Shown here: piece by piece, positions 24,040 through 33,957 of the stretch
Numbering within the stretch: the first letter of the stretch is position 1
Layout of the letters: the number at the start of each line of letters is the position of its first letter
Assembly: GCA_001632425.1 (NCBI GenBank)
Contig: KV425555.1
Location: 516,795 to 580,794, forward strand
Source of the DNA: Neolentinus lepideus HHB14362 ss-1
Taxonomy: Eukaryota; Basidiomycota; Agaricomycetes; Gloeophyllales; Gloeophyllaceae
Direction of reading: 5' to 3'
Length of the DNA: 64,000 bases
Notes under the pieces: model-generated
The model's database searches: none
Seen by the model: only the letters and a program-made list of their open reading frames with translations
What the model was told of the DNA's origin: nothing
Made by a program: the position numbers and the translations under genes

Positions 24040-24145
24040 TGATGGCGTACGTCTTGCCGTCACGAATCCTATGCATCAAAGTCGTATCCCTGCCTCGGAT
24101 GACATACACCTTGCCGTCAATATTCGTGATGTCTGCGGCAGTCAG
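24040..24145 (-). pseudogene. Relic of a second FunK1 kinase N-lobe (left arm)
   Basis: The minus strand reads DGKVYVIRGRDTTLMHRIRD, then GKTYAIKN. This matches the N-lobe of the neighbouring kinase (QGKVYEILE, RGRGTNCWHA, GKHYAIKD), including the ATP-binding lysine. Only this scrap remains, about 300 bp beyond the stop codon of the intact FunK1 copy and in the same orientation. It points to an ancestral tandem pair. Confidence 0.6.
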
Positions 24146-24437
24146 GACGCGTAAGAATGGAAGAGGCTTCTATGGTACATTCAGCCAGAGTAGAACCATT
24201 AATTCTCATTTGAATGCAGACTATTAATACCCTGGGTTGAGTGCGTAGTTCGCTGCGACTTGCGGATGCAAAGATCATTTACAATGACAGCGGGTTATGA
24301 TATATTATACCTTCCTATGCAAATACAACGATAACTAGTAAGAAAGCAAGGAACAATTGACAACGACTAGAGTGCATGCATGAAGTACATATCCATGAGT
24401 GAGCATTCCGACGGCGACGATAACAATGTGACAAATC

Positions 24438-26963
24438 TCAAGCTCCTTCCTCAGTCCGGGGACGCTTGCTGGGTCCTGCTTCTGGAGTTACGGGAGTCTT
24501 TGCCCATCCCTTCATTATTCGCTTGACCTTCGTCAAAAAGCCCTCCACTGCCTCCTCACTCTGATGTTCAGATATCGTGGAAGGAGAAGGGCTTCGATCT
24601 CTGGGTGTGAACGTCCCAAACGACCGACGAGAACCACCACTGGTGCTAGGATTTCGGGGCATGATGCCCCCGTCTGAGAAGTACTCTTCCGGATCCATCG
24701 ACCTGGTGCGGACGCGCTTGTGCCCCCTTGGTGCGTCGGGTACTATCTTGTAGTTAGGGTCCTGAGGAGGAGTACGAGGGAGATTGTTGATGTATGATGG
24801 ACCGGCGGACTCCTCGGGAGTGGGAGTTCCTTCAGGGGTTGTCACTCCTGACTGATTTAGGGAATCACCCTCCTGATTGTCCTCGACATCAGACATTCCG
24901 CTACGCACAGGGTCAATAGCGGGAGACTTTGGCACGTCCTGATCTTCGTCCAAGACGCGATCCACTTCCGGGAGTGAGTCATGCGTCTCTTGTAGGATTT
25001 CGAGGACTTGATAGTGCGAAGGGGCTCCTCGCCCGGGAGCGAAGTGGAGGTCACGCCACTTGGACACGCAGTCCTTCAGGTCCGCGAAATATTCATGAAA
25101 TTCGTCAAGGATTTGATCAAAGGAGAGTACCATGGCGCCGCCCTTCTTGTCGGCGATACTAGCGAAACTACCTGTCGACCAGCCTCCTAACCTGCTCTGT
25201 TCAAGATCGATGTTCCCCCTTTTGTTGTTTGGCCCGGAATAAATAATACAGATCCATATGAGGACGTAGAGGAACGATTCGAGATCCCAATGAGGTTGAT
25301 GGCGTACCGGACCACGAGCAACCAGCACACCATGAGCCATGAACGGAGTTGTTCCCTAGCAATGAATGTCAATATCAGGGGTGATGCGAACCAGAATGGT
25401 GCTTTGACCAACTTACCGTTCGCGCGGCGGAACCAGGTACTTTGTCCTCTGGTTCTGGATATACTACAGCGTAGTCGAGATCGATAAGCAGGCCTTTGCG
25501 TGATCCGTCAGGCATGTCAATCAGCATTATGTTGTTCAAACTGATATCCCTGTGGAGGATCCCCGCCATATTCAACAGGTCTCTATGGGCTGGGTAGAGA
25601 TCACACTCAGCGTTAATTGACTAACAACGGAAAACGACTAACCGGTGATAGCGTCTATGAAGCCTTTAATCAACTCCTTTAGCGACCTGAAGAATGTAAT
25701 GGGTATTGCGAATGGTTCCAAGACCAAACGCCTATGTTGTCGACGATCTCTTCTTTCGAAGGCCGTCCGATACGTAGGATCTTGAAGAGAAGGACGTATG
25801 GTTTCAGTCGTGTCCTTCTCACCACGGAAGAGGGGGCTGTCCTCAGCAACCAAAGTTGGGACACCTTCCACTCCCATGTTTCGTGCCCTAGTAAGAAAGT
25901 CGGCCTCAGTAGAGACACGCGTCTTATCCATCCAACAGTCTTTGATAGCGTAATGCTTGCCATCGCAGGTCGCATGCCAGCAATTTGTTCCACGACCACG
26001 AATCCCATGAGCATGATGCACTCTCTCCAGGATTTCGTAGACCTTTCCTTGGATAGTTATGGTACGCGTGCCGTTCGGAAGCGTAGTGAAGGCTGGATCA
26101 TAACCGAGTGCCTCCTTGCCTGAGAACATGAGAGCGGTGAGGATACGTAAGAAGGACTGAGGCTTGGTGCGAATATCGAACTCCTCCGAGTAGACCTCTC
26201 CAGCTCGATCAAAGATATGCAGCTCGATGTTGTATCCGAGCATTAGGACAGATGGGACGAATCGTCGGTCACCCTGATTCTCCAATATCATACGGCAATC
26301 TTCAGTAACTTGGGCTATGCCCTTGTCCTTGTTCGTCTTCTTGTTGTTGCACTTGATCTCCCATGGACAGATGGCCGTCGCCCATGTCTTAGGAACATCG
26401 TTGTTGTCGAAGAATAGAAGATCCGGAGAGCGCTTGTGATGGACACCGTCCACGACAGAGCGAACGTAGGTACCCGTCGCAAACTCCTCCGTGACGTCGC
26501 GATTGCGAGGTTGGCGAACGAAAGACGCGATGGCGTTGGTAACCCGCCTCAAAAACCTGGCAAACTCTCCTTCCACATCTCCATTCTTAGAAGGCACGGT
26601 AATTCTATCAGGACATCCATTCCACTTCTCGCCGCCCTGCTTGTCTCGTTTGCCTGGTTGATAGAGGCGAGGACCACGACTTTTCGAGAGGTGTTTGTAG
26701 ATGTCCTCGACACGTTTAGGGAGAACATCGTTGGAAAACAACCGGTCCACAAGGTCAGGAACAAGCAACCTATATCCGTGTAGCTCGTGCTTCATGATGG
26801 CATCGATCTCGGGGCGGGCCATTGGTCCAATGGACTCGTATGCGTAAGAATTGAGTTTGAGTGCGTGTGGCGTCACGTTCGGTGGTTTTGGCTTTGAGGC
26901 AGCAAGAGTGTCCTGATAGCTGACGAAGTGGGGATCTTGGGCTTTGGCTTTCTGAGAAGTCAT
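24438..26963 (-). CDS. FunK1-family protein kinase, copy A
   Basis: Exons 26963-25643, 25589-25417 and 25355-24438 add to 804 codons with no break. FunK1 is a fungal-specific kinase family expanded in multicellular basidiomycetes. Visible motifs: N-lobe GRGTNCWHATCDGKHYAIKD with the ATP-binding lysine; catalytic loop LHRDISLNNIMLID in exon 2; LLIDLDYA in place of DFG; GTTPFMA at the start of exon 3; WDLESFLYVLIWIC in the C-lobe. The C-terminal third is Ser/Pro-rich with basic patches (GHKRVRTRS, GPSKRPRTEE) that could be nuclear signals. The N-terminal 200 residues are a FunK1-specific extension. The start at MTSQKAKAQ was chosen over the longer open frame because the upstream part also matches non-coding flank of copy B. 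Substrate unknown. Confidence 0.88.
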
Positions 26964-27804
26964 ATTGAATAGGTGGTGGGAGGCGAGCAAGAGACGAGGT
27001 GGCAGAATTCGAACGCGCGTCCAATAAATATCAAAACATGGAACAAATAAAATAAAACATGGACAAACCGTGGAAGCGTGGCGATATACGACCAAAGGAG
27101 GAAGAAGGTCACTGTTCGTTTCGCCAATTGCACAGCAATGCTACACGTGTAGAATCCGCTTAGCTGGAGAGAACACTAAATATCATTAGTATCGGATGCG
27201 CTGCGCGAGTCATAAATCTCTATTTATGCCTACCTTCGAAGCTTATACCGCTATGTTCGGTGCCAGGCTTCGCGTTGTGGCTCGTTCGAATGAACGCGTG
27301 TGGTTACGCGATGGTCACATCACGGCAGTAACGCCCATTGTTCACTGTTTTTGGAGTGTCGGGTGTAGATTAAGCCGTCGATCATTGATGGCTGTGATCT
27401 CACGGACCCAAATTCGTGTTATCGATGTTATCGCGTTCAATCCGAACGGAAGGCCAGCCTGAAGTTCTGATGTGAAGTTTTCATTATGGCAACAGGGAGT
27501 GATCAGCTCGATTTCTGCCGTGGGATGGACCATTTGCCGGCGGCATCCATGTTAAGGCCCCGAAAACCGCGAGTAGAATAGTAGTGTCACACAGTGTGAC
27601 TACATAACACGTCAGCTTGTATGACCAATAACCTCTTTCGGATGACATTCTAAGATCCAAAATTGATATGGAAATGATCTTACCCTACATACAAATGCTA
27701 TCAGGTACTAACATTGAGTGCCCAAGGTCTATGTGGTATGAAATACGGCGAAGCCAATGTCATGGGCGAGGACGTATCTCGGAGATGTCCGAGACAGTAT
27801 CCCA

Positions 27805-28140
27805 CGGCATTCAGACTCAGCGAGCTCGAATACACGTCCTCGCAGAGGTTACAGCTCATGCTACGGTCTCTGCATGTAAGTAAGAATGTTATTAAACGAT
27901 AGTATACATGTTTTTGAACCATGTAATATATCCAGATTCGACATGCTCCGTGCGAAGCAAAGTAATACCCTTACAATGATTTCAGACTCAGCATGAGCTC
28001 AGATGCATGTATGTCATCGCAGAGGTTACAGCTCATACTACAGCCTCTGCATGTAAGTAGAAACAATATTGAATGGTAGTCTACATGTGTCTGAATCAGA
28101 GAAAATATTCAGATCTGACACATTCTGTGTAAAGCCCTTA
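27805..28140. repeat. Two tandem units of about 172 bp inside the transposon
   Basis: Unit 1 begins near 27808 (CAGACTCAGCGAGCTC) and unit 2 near 27983 (CAGACTCAGCATGAGCTC). Both contain CGCAGAGGTTACAGCTCAT, then CTCTGCATGTAAGTA and an AT-rich tail ending in a GACA(T/C)..TTCTGTG-like stretch. They are about 80 percent alike by eye. Confidence 0.7.
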
Positions 28141-28259
28141 TGAAGATGCTGAGTGGCAGTGAGTTTGCATTAACACAACATGGCCTATCAGATTCATCTA
28201 TATTGTGCATCTGTTGTTCAATACAAAGAATATGGTAGATATTTCATTGTGGATATCAC

Positions 28260-29003
28260 ATAATGCTTGGTGAATTGCTCACCCCCCATCCTGCTCCTTC
28301 CACTTCACAGCCTTCTCGTGATGCTGCTGCCAGATGCTGCTTCCACTTTGCCTCCTCCCCACACCACATAACCTCTTCTTCCCTCCTTCAAATGTACTGC
28401 TCTTTCAATCTTCCTCCCTCCTCTTGCCACCTAGCCTTCTCAGTCTGCTGTCGAGCTTCCTTTCTGTGGGCTCAGCAGTGAGCAATGTGTCTTGCTCGAT
28501 ACACTCAGCTTTGGCCTTTCATGGCTCACCTTCTGCTTTGCCCTCCATATGCTCTGTGTCCTTTAGTTTAGCATCAAGGCTCTGCCCACCCACCCCCTTC
28601 TGTGTAGCTTCAAGCTTCCTTTCAGTTTGCCTGCTCTTCCACTTAGCTTCCTTCACTGCTCACTCAGATTTCTTCCATACAGCCTCAGCTATCTGAGAGG
28701 CTACTTCCTGTCCAGCTGCAGCTTCCTTCCACACAACTGCCACAACACATTCTGCTTTGGCTAGACATTTCACCTGTGTGTGCGGTGTCGATGTTGTGCT
28801 CCACAATTAAACTCAAGGCTGCTTTCAATGACCTCAAGATCATATTTGACCAACTTGCAGCTGCTGAGAAGGCAGGTAATCTCAGCTTGCAGGAGAGGAA
28901 CAGGCTGGAAGAGCAAGCAGCTGAGTACACCTGCACCCTCTCTTCCTTTTTAATCAGACACCTCATAAGTGCATATCCTGTGGCAGCTTCATCTGTTGTG
29001 TGA
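28260..29003. other. CT-rich block and short open frame in the transposon
   Basis: From 28270 to 28720 the plus strand is strongly pyrimidine-rich (CTTCC, CCTC), with few purine runs. The plus frame 28776-29003 reads LKAAFNDLKIIFDQLAAAEK, an amphipathic helix, but no known domain. Coding potential is doubtful. Confidence 0.35.
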
Positions 29004-30016
29004 TGGGTTCATCTTATTTAACACAATGAAAGGTTCCTAAATAGTAGTGCATCATAGGGACTTAAGCAGCTTATGCAATACTTAAGTTTATAATAAATAG
29101 AATAGCTTTTTCAATATTCTAAGTACAAGTGTATTAACTAGCAAGCTAATTGAGGGTGATTTTAGAGTATAATATTGATTGATTGCAGCGCTGAACAGTG
29201 TGACATATATACTACAAGTGTCGGGATCGGGTATTGACCAAGTATCTACTTACTCTAGCACAAATGACTACAAGAAACTCAATACTCAGATGCCAGCATA
29301 TTTTGCGGACCTGAAGTATGCTGTGCATACGTTTACAATTGATCCTAGAGGCTGCAGAAGACTCCAAACCCCAGGGAGCAGTCGACGCCACCCGAGCCAT
29401 GTGGTCACACCCTAATCCAGAAGGACTACTTCGTAAGAAGGTGTGGTTGATCTCACACCACAGTAACCGTTTATCTCATCGTTTAACTACATTTCGGACA
29501 CAAATACATATACACAGCATCATCGTATATGAACATGCGCATGGATTAATGCAACATTGGTGTAGCATAACTTTTTCTAGCCTCATACTAGCAGTCTGTA
29601 GCTACAACAATTAATGGTGCTTGGCTGGCTGGCTGGGTCGAATGTACATCATGTCATATATACGGGGATCTAGGTGCCTTACTAAATTTTCCTGTGCCCT
29701 TACGGCATTGATACACATTGCCTCCTTCACCTAAGCTTAGGCTGACAGCCATTGGCCTGCCACCTCCTCACTTATCCAGCTCGCTCGTCCAGACCACGTG
29801 GCTCAGTCATGTGACACAGGCCGCAGGGTCAATCTTTAACTTAATGAAGGGTGATTGGGGGGTGTGAGAATTATGAAGTCCCTAGACCATGCCGAATCCT
29901 GGCTGGACCTGGTCACTCCGAGCTGATCACTCCCTGTTGCCATATTTCATATCACTTCTGCTGCACTGCAGTGGCATATTCAGTCTAGCAGTAGGAGTTG
30001 CAGTCTTTCGTACCGT

Positions 30017-30529
30017 CAAGGGGCCGACAGAAAGAAAGTTCTATACACGACGTCAGAAAGTCCGACTAAGGCCCAGGGAGGGACCCCTCCCCCTCCCCTA
30101 CGTAATCTTCACACGACCCATATTGGATAAATAAATTACCAAATCCGTCTTATTTTGTCATTTCAACATACCTCAACTTGGAGTAAATAAGTATCATGGG
30201 TCTTTATTAAAGTAACATACATCAGATAATATCATGACATGAATGAAGACTAAGTTTTCTAGCCAACCTTCATTAATGGGAAGCCACGCGACGACGCCAA
30301 ACAAGGTCAAATAGCACAGTGGCACCTCTTCCTCGACCTTCCTGCCAGTGAAAGAAATGCTGGTAGTCCACTATAGCTATTTTATACCATTTTGGGATCG
30401 TGTGGACTTGGAATCATCTATCTGTGGTCACTAGCAGTCCAAATAAGGGGGTCTTCAGAAAGTCCGGATAAGGACCTCGAAGGGACCCCCCCTCCCCGTG
30501 TGCCGGCAACTCCCGGTGTCGGCCCCTTG
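30017..30529. mobile_element. 513-bp MITE in the left arm
   Basis: The ends are inverted copies of CAAGGGGCCGACA (13 bp). A direct GTACCGT flanks it at 30010-30016 and 30530-30536. The right arm has the empty site GTACAGT (near 57595), which confirms insertion after the duplication or clean excision there. Inside each end lies a direct, not inverted, repeat: CAGAAAGTCCGACTAAGG at about 30052 and CAGAAAGTCCGGATAAGG at about 30456, each followed by a GGGACCCC/C-rich run. No coding capacity. Confidence 0.82.
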
Positions 30530-30693
30530 GTACCGTGCAAAATGTTTGTGAAAATGCCGAAATGGGGGTAAAAGATAATCTTTTGGGCCTGAGGAATACA
30601 TTTTGTTTTGATCAACATATTGCAGGTTCTCAGAAAGTCGAACTCCCATCGCCCGAAGGGTCTGCTCTCTTGCTTCAGATGGGAAGGAAAAGT

Positions 30694-33609
30694 CGAGCGA
30701 AGAAGAATCTCATAGTGAATGTGACGACTCTGAAGAGACTTCAGGTGCTCGGTGCGTCACTTCACTACTTCCACTCACATTATCCACGAGACAGAATACT
30801 TCCAGTCAATGCTTTAAATCAGTTCGAAGAACGGGCCGTAGAAAAACGGTACGACGAAATACTCAACAATGAGCACCATCTTCTTGTCTAACGCGCTTTC
30901 CACACCCGGAATACTTAGGATACAGGCCGTGAAGCAGATTGCAGCCACGTTCAAGTCTGACACCTCCATCCAATGCATTTCCCAGCTCTGGAAGCGCATC
31001 CACGAAGTCCAAGGTGACCCGAGCACCAAGATCGAGAATGATTTCGAAGCCTAGTACGTCCTCCTCTCGAACCCTTTCCCCTCCTTCCCTCTTCCCATCC
31101 TATCTAACCTTCTCTCCTTCCTTCCCAAAAGCCAACTGCATACTGCCACTTCCCTCTCCCCACCACACTCCACTCCGCCTGTCTGATCGCCGATCTCCTG
31201 GGTCCAGATGTGCGCTCCCAGATTGTGGACAGATACCTCAACCTTCAGCTGCGCGAGTATCGCAAGATATTTAAGGCGACGGACGAAGCCGGGGGTCTTG
31301 ATAATGTTGAAAGGAGGTCTCGATGGAGGGTGCTTGCGAGTCATGAGCAGGAGGGGGGCCGTCTGGCCGGAGGGGTGGAAAGTGGAGTGGGGGCTGGTGG
31401 CAAGGTTTGTTGATCTGACTCGGTGCGTGTTTTTCAGGGTTGTGTAAGACCTGTATATGAATGGGGCGTGCGGTGTAGGGAAGATATGGTTGGACTACTG
31501 TCGAAAGCCGGCTCTTCCCTTGATGTGAAGGTGCTTCTCGACACTCTACAGCAGACACTTGATTTTGAAGCATGTATGTCTCGTAAACTGGTCGTGCCAG
31601 TACGTTCTATTCTCCCTCGCACTCCTTTCTTCCTTGCTCTAACAGTATATGCATGTACTCGCGTCTAGTTCCAAGACATATTGGAAATGGCCTCCGTCAC
31701 ACGTCCCGTCAAGTCCATCTCATCAGCATTCTAGCCACATCTAGGTGTGTTTGTAGACGCGCAGGACAAACGTCTCTCATCCTCATATATGTGCTTGTTA
31801 ATACTGGTCCTCGTTCCGCAGAGCCATCTCAAACATGCTCGTCCCGCACCTCTCTCTCTCTCCAAAGTCACCAAGTCCCGCCCGTCTCTGGACATCTCTT
31901 CTGTCTCTGAAGATGAAGACAATGAGAGCCCAGTGGTGGTATTGCCGAGTTCGACGGAACTGTTTTATGTTTACAGACAGAGTCTGGAGGCGTGTGCAAA
32001 ATTGTTAAGACTCTGTTTGATCTTGGGGATATATTGAAGAAGTGCCTAAGGGTGTACGTGGAGGAGGTGCTGCTTGCAGGGCTGAAAAGGTGACTATATC
32101 CTCCTTAACCAAGTTGGGTGGCTGAATGTGCTGACTGTTTCTTTTTGAAGGCCAACGCATCAGCCACGCAAGTCGATGGAGGCAAGATCGGACAGACGTG
32201 AACTGAAGAATGCTTGTATGTTGATTAATACAGCGGATTATTGTCAACGGACGGCGGCCGAGGTATCCTCCTCCTGGGATGAATTATAGACAAGCTCATC
32301 CGATGCGGGTATAGCTAGAAGAGACGATACGTGAAAAAGTGGATAAAGAGTACAAGGACAAGATGACGTTCCGAGTTGAGCAAGATATCTTCGTCAGGTT
32401 TGTCCTATCTTCTCCTCTAATTCGCCCGACCCAACATCTGATTGCTTTGTGAATGTACGCTAGCGAGACTAGAACCCGGATCTATCGGCGTCCTTCTCCA
32501 AGAGCTGAAAGCGACCGGCGAGCCTGAATTTGCCACCCGAACGCGCACTGCTTGGGGCGCCGTGAGCCAGGTCTCGAGGCAGTCGCCGTACATCACAGAG
32601 CTGGTGGGCGGTATCGAACGCGTCGTGGACACGGCCCGACCCATGATTGAGCAGAAGAAGTATTGGCGGAATTTCTTGGATAAGGCATCGAGGTGAGTCG
32701 CTGCTGGACTGCATGAGCATGTACTCTGAATTGGTGCCCGTTCGCAGTCTGATCCTCACGAGGTTTACGAATGCGCTTGTGAAGAGTCGGCCGTTAAAGG
32801 ATATCGGTGCTGAGCAGGTATGTCGTCGACAGCGTGCCTTTTTCCGTTATTTGATTTTCTGTTGCGTTCGTGATGTTAGCTACTGATTGACTTGCAAGCG
32901 GTCAAAGCTTCCCTGCTCAAGTTCTCGTCAGATTCGTCGTCTAGGTACGTGTTCTCAGTCAAGCCTTGATTTGCAATTGCGCCGCTAATTGCTGGATATA
33001 GTTATACTCGCAGTGTTACTAAGAGTACCACGAGGCTGGAGGCACTGCTGAAAGTTATTGTAACGCCTGTGGTACGTAGATTTGTCACCACGGCATACAC
33101 TCGTGCATGACCGATTGCTTCCCAGGATCCTCCGGATGGCTTTATCCTCAATTACATTCTGCTAATCGGTGATGACTCGTTCTCCAACTTCCAAAAAGTG
33201 TGTATACTACTTAATCTGTATCAACTCCCGCTTTTCTGACATACGAGTACAGATCCTGGACATCAAGGCTGAATAGAACGGCTTGTTCGATTCATTCGTC
33301 ACCACGACGAGCACAAACCCCGACCTTGAAAGCACCTCTTTCCTGTCCTCACTGGACATGGACCCTCCCACGGCGTCTCAGACTCCTAGCCTCATGAGTC
33401 CCAGCAGCAGCAACATCAACCTGCGAAACCTGTTAGCCGAGAAAAGCGATGGCCTTGTGTCCCCTCCATTGACTAATCCTTCCCCCAGCATAGATGCTTC
33501 TCAGCTGAAGGCCGAGGTCACGCCGCAGAAGCGCGATGTGTTCATGGACGTGAAGCGATTAGTCAGCTTCGCCAGTGGCCTGAGAAGGGACACTGCGCCG
33601 GGTTCTTGA
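30694..33609 (+). pseudogene. Truncated, decayed copy of VPS53
   Basis: The copy starts abruptly at the codons for KKNLIVNVTTLKRLQ; everything 5' of this in VPS53 is missing, together with the neighbouring gluconokinase. Exon remnants follow in order: LWKRIHEVQGDPSTKIENDF, then VRSQIVDRYLNLQLREYRKI, VRPVYEWGVRCREDMVGLLS and the end FASGLRRDTAPGS at 33609. Breaks against the intact copy at 51681-55116 include a frameshift near 31340-31370, a GAG to TAG change at 31732-31734, loss of a splice donor near 31770, a small deletion near 32003 and loss of bases near 30870. It cannot make a full GARP subunit. A fragment from 32440 onward stays fairly open and could still be transcribed. Confidence 0.88.
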
Positions 33610-33957
33610 GCTCACGAGAGTTCCCGTGCCCCATCGCTCTCGCACGAGAACCAGATTCGACGATGGTACCCATCATTATTGTCCTCGATAGTACTGGTAC
33701 AATAAACTCTGAAATTAAGGCCGTGGTATGCCGACTCCTGTAGTTGGATGGTCAAAAGCGTACTGGAAGGATACAAATGCGAAGGGCGACTCGGAGAAGT
33801 GATTACGGTATATGAACAAGTCCTTTTGAATCCGGATAGGGAAAGACATAGGGTTAGTGCACGAAGGTAGCGTGATAGGCCTCGCATGACGAACATACCG
33901 ACACCCCAGTATTAGCGGGGAGTGTGAGGCAGAACTTGGGTAACAAGGTGACAAATC

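Larger units (their letters stand above)
27485..29944. mobile_element. 2460-bp non-autonomous DNA transposon in the left arm
   Basis: Both ends carry the same 26-bp perfect inverted repeat, starting TATGGCAACAGGGAGTGATC. The insertion is flanked by a direct TTTCAT at 27479-27484 and 29945-29950. The right arm of the duplication keeps the uninterrupted site (near 57648-57666), so the borders are exact. No transposase was recognised inside. The element contains a tandem repeat (27805-28140), a long CT-rich stretch (28260-28750) and one 75-codon open frame (28776-29003). The family is unclear: a 6-bp target duplication is unusual for the common eukaryotic superfamilies. Confidence 0.88.
24030..33930. 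repeat. Left arm of a 10-kb inverted duplication
   Basis: This stretch is the reverse complement of 51300-61120 in gene order and sequence: FunK1 relic, FunK1 gene, FunK1 5' flank, spacer, VPS53. Matching landmarks are GACTGCCG at 24133 and 60960, the FunK1 5' flanks at 27196-27475 and 57669-57900, the spacer pieces 29945-30016 and 30530-30692, and the 3' flanks of VPS53 at 33610-33925 and 51310-51680. Relative to the right arm it lacks about 2.84 kb (right 54609-57446) and carries two transposon insertions. FunK1 copies differ by only a few residues over long stretches, while VPS53 copies are clearly more diverged. Confidence 0.9.

Noticed and set aside
26964..27095. Longer FunK1 N terminus starting MVVYRHAS (also at 58015-58146)
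   Set aside because: The extra 44 codons lie in a stretch that reads as AT-rich 5' flank, and copy B matches it only as non-coding flank. The internal ATG fits better.
27805..28140. Tandem 172-bp units as a CRISPR-like array
   Set aside because: Only two long, imperfect units without spacers, in a eukaryotic transposon.
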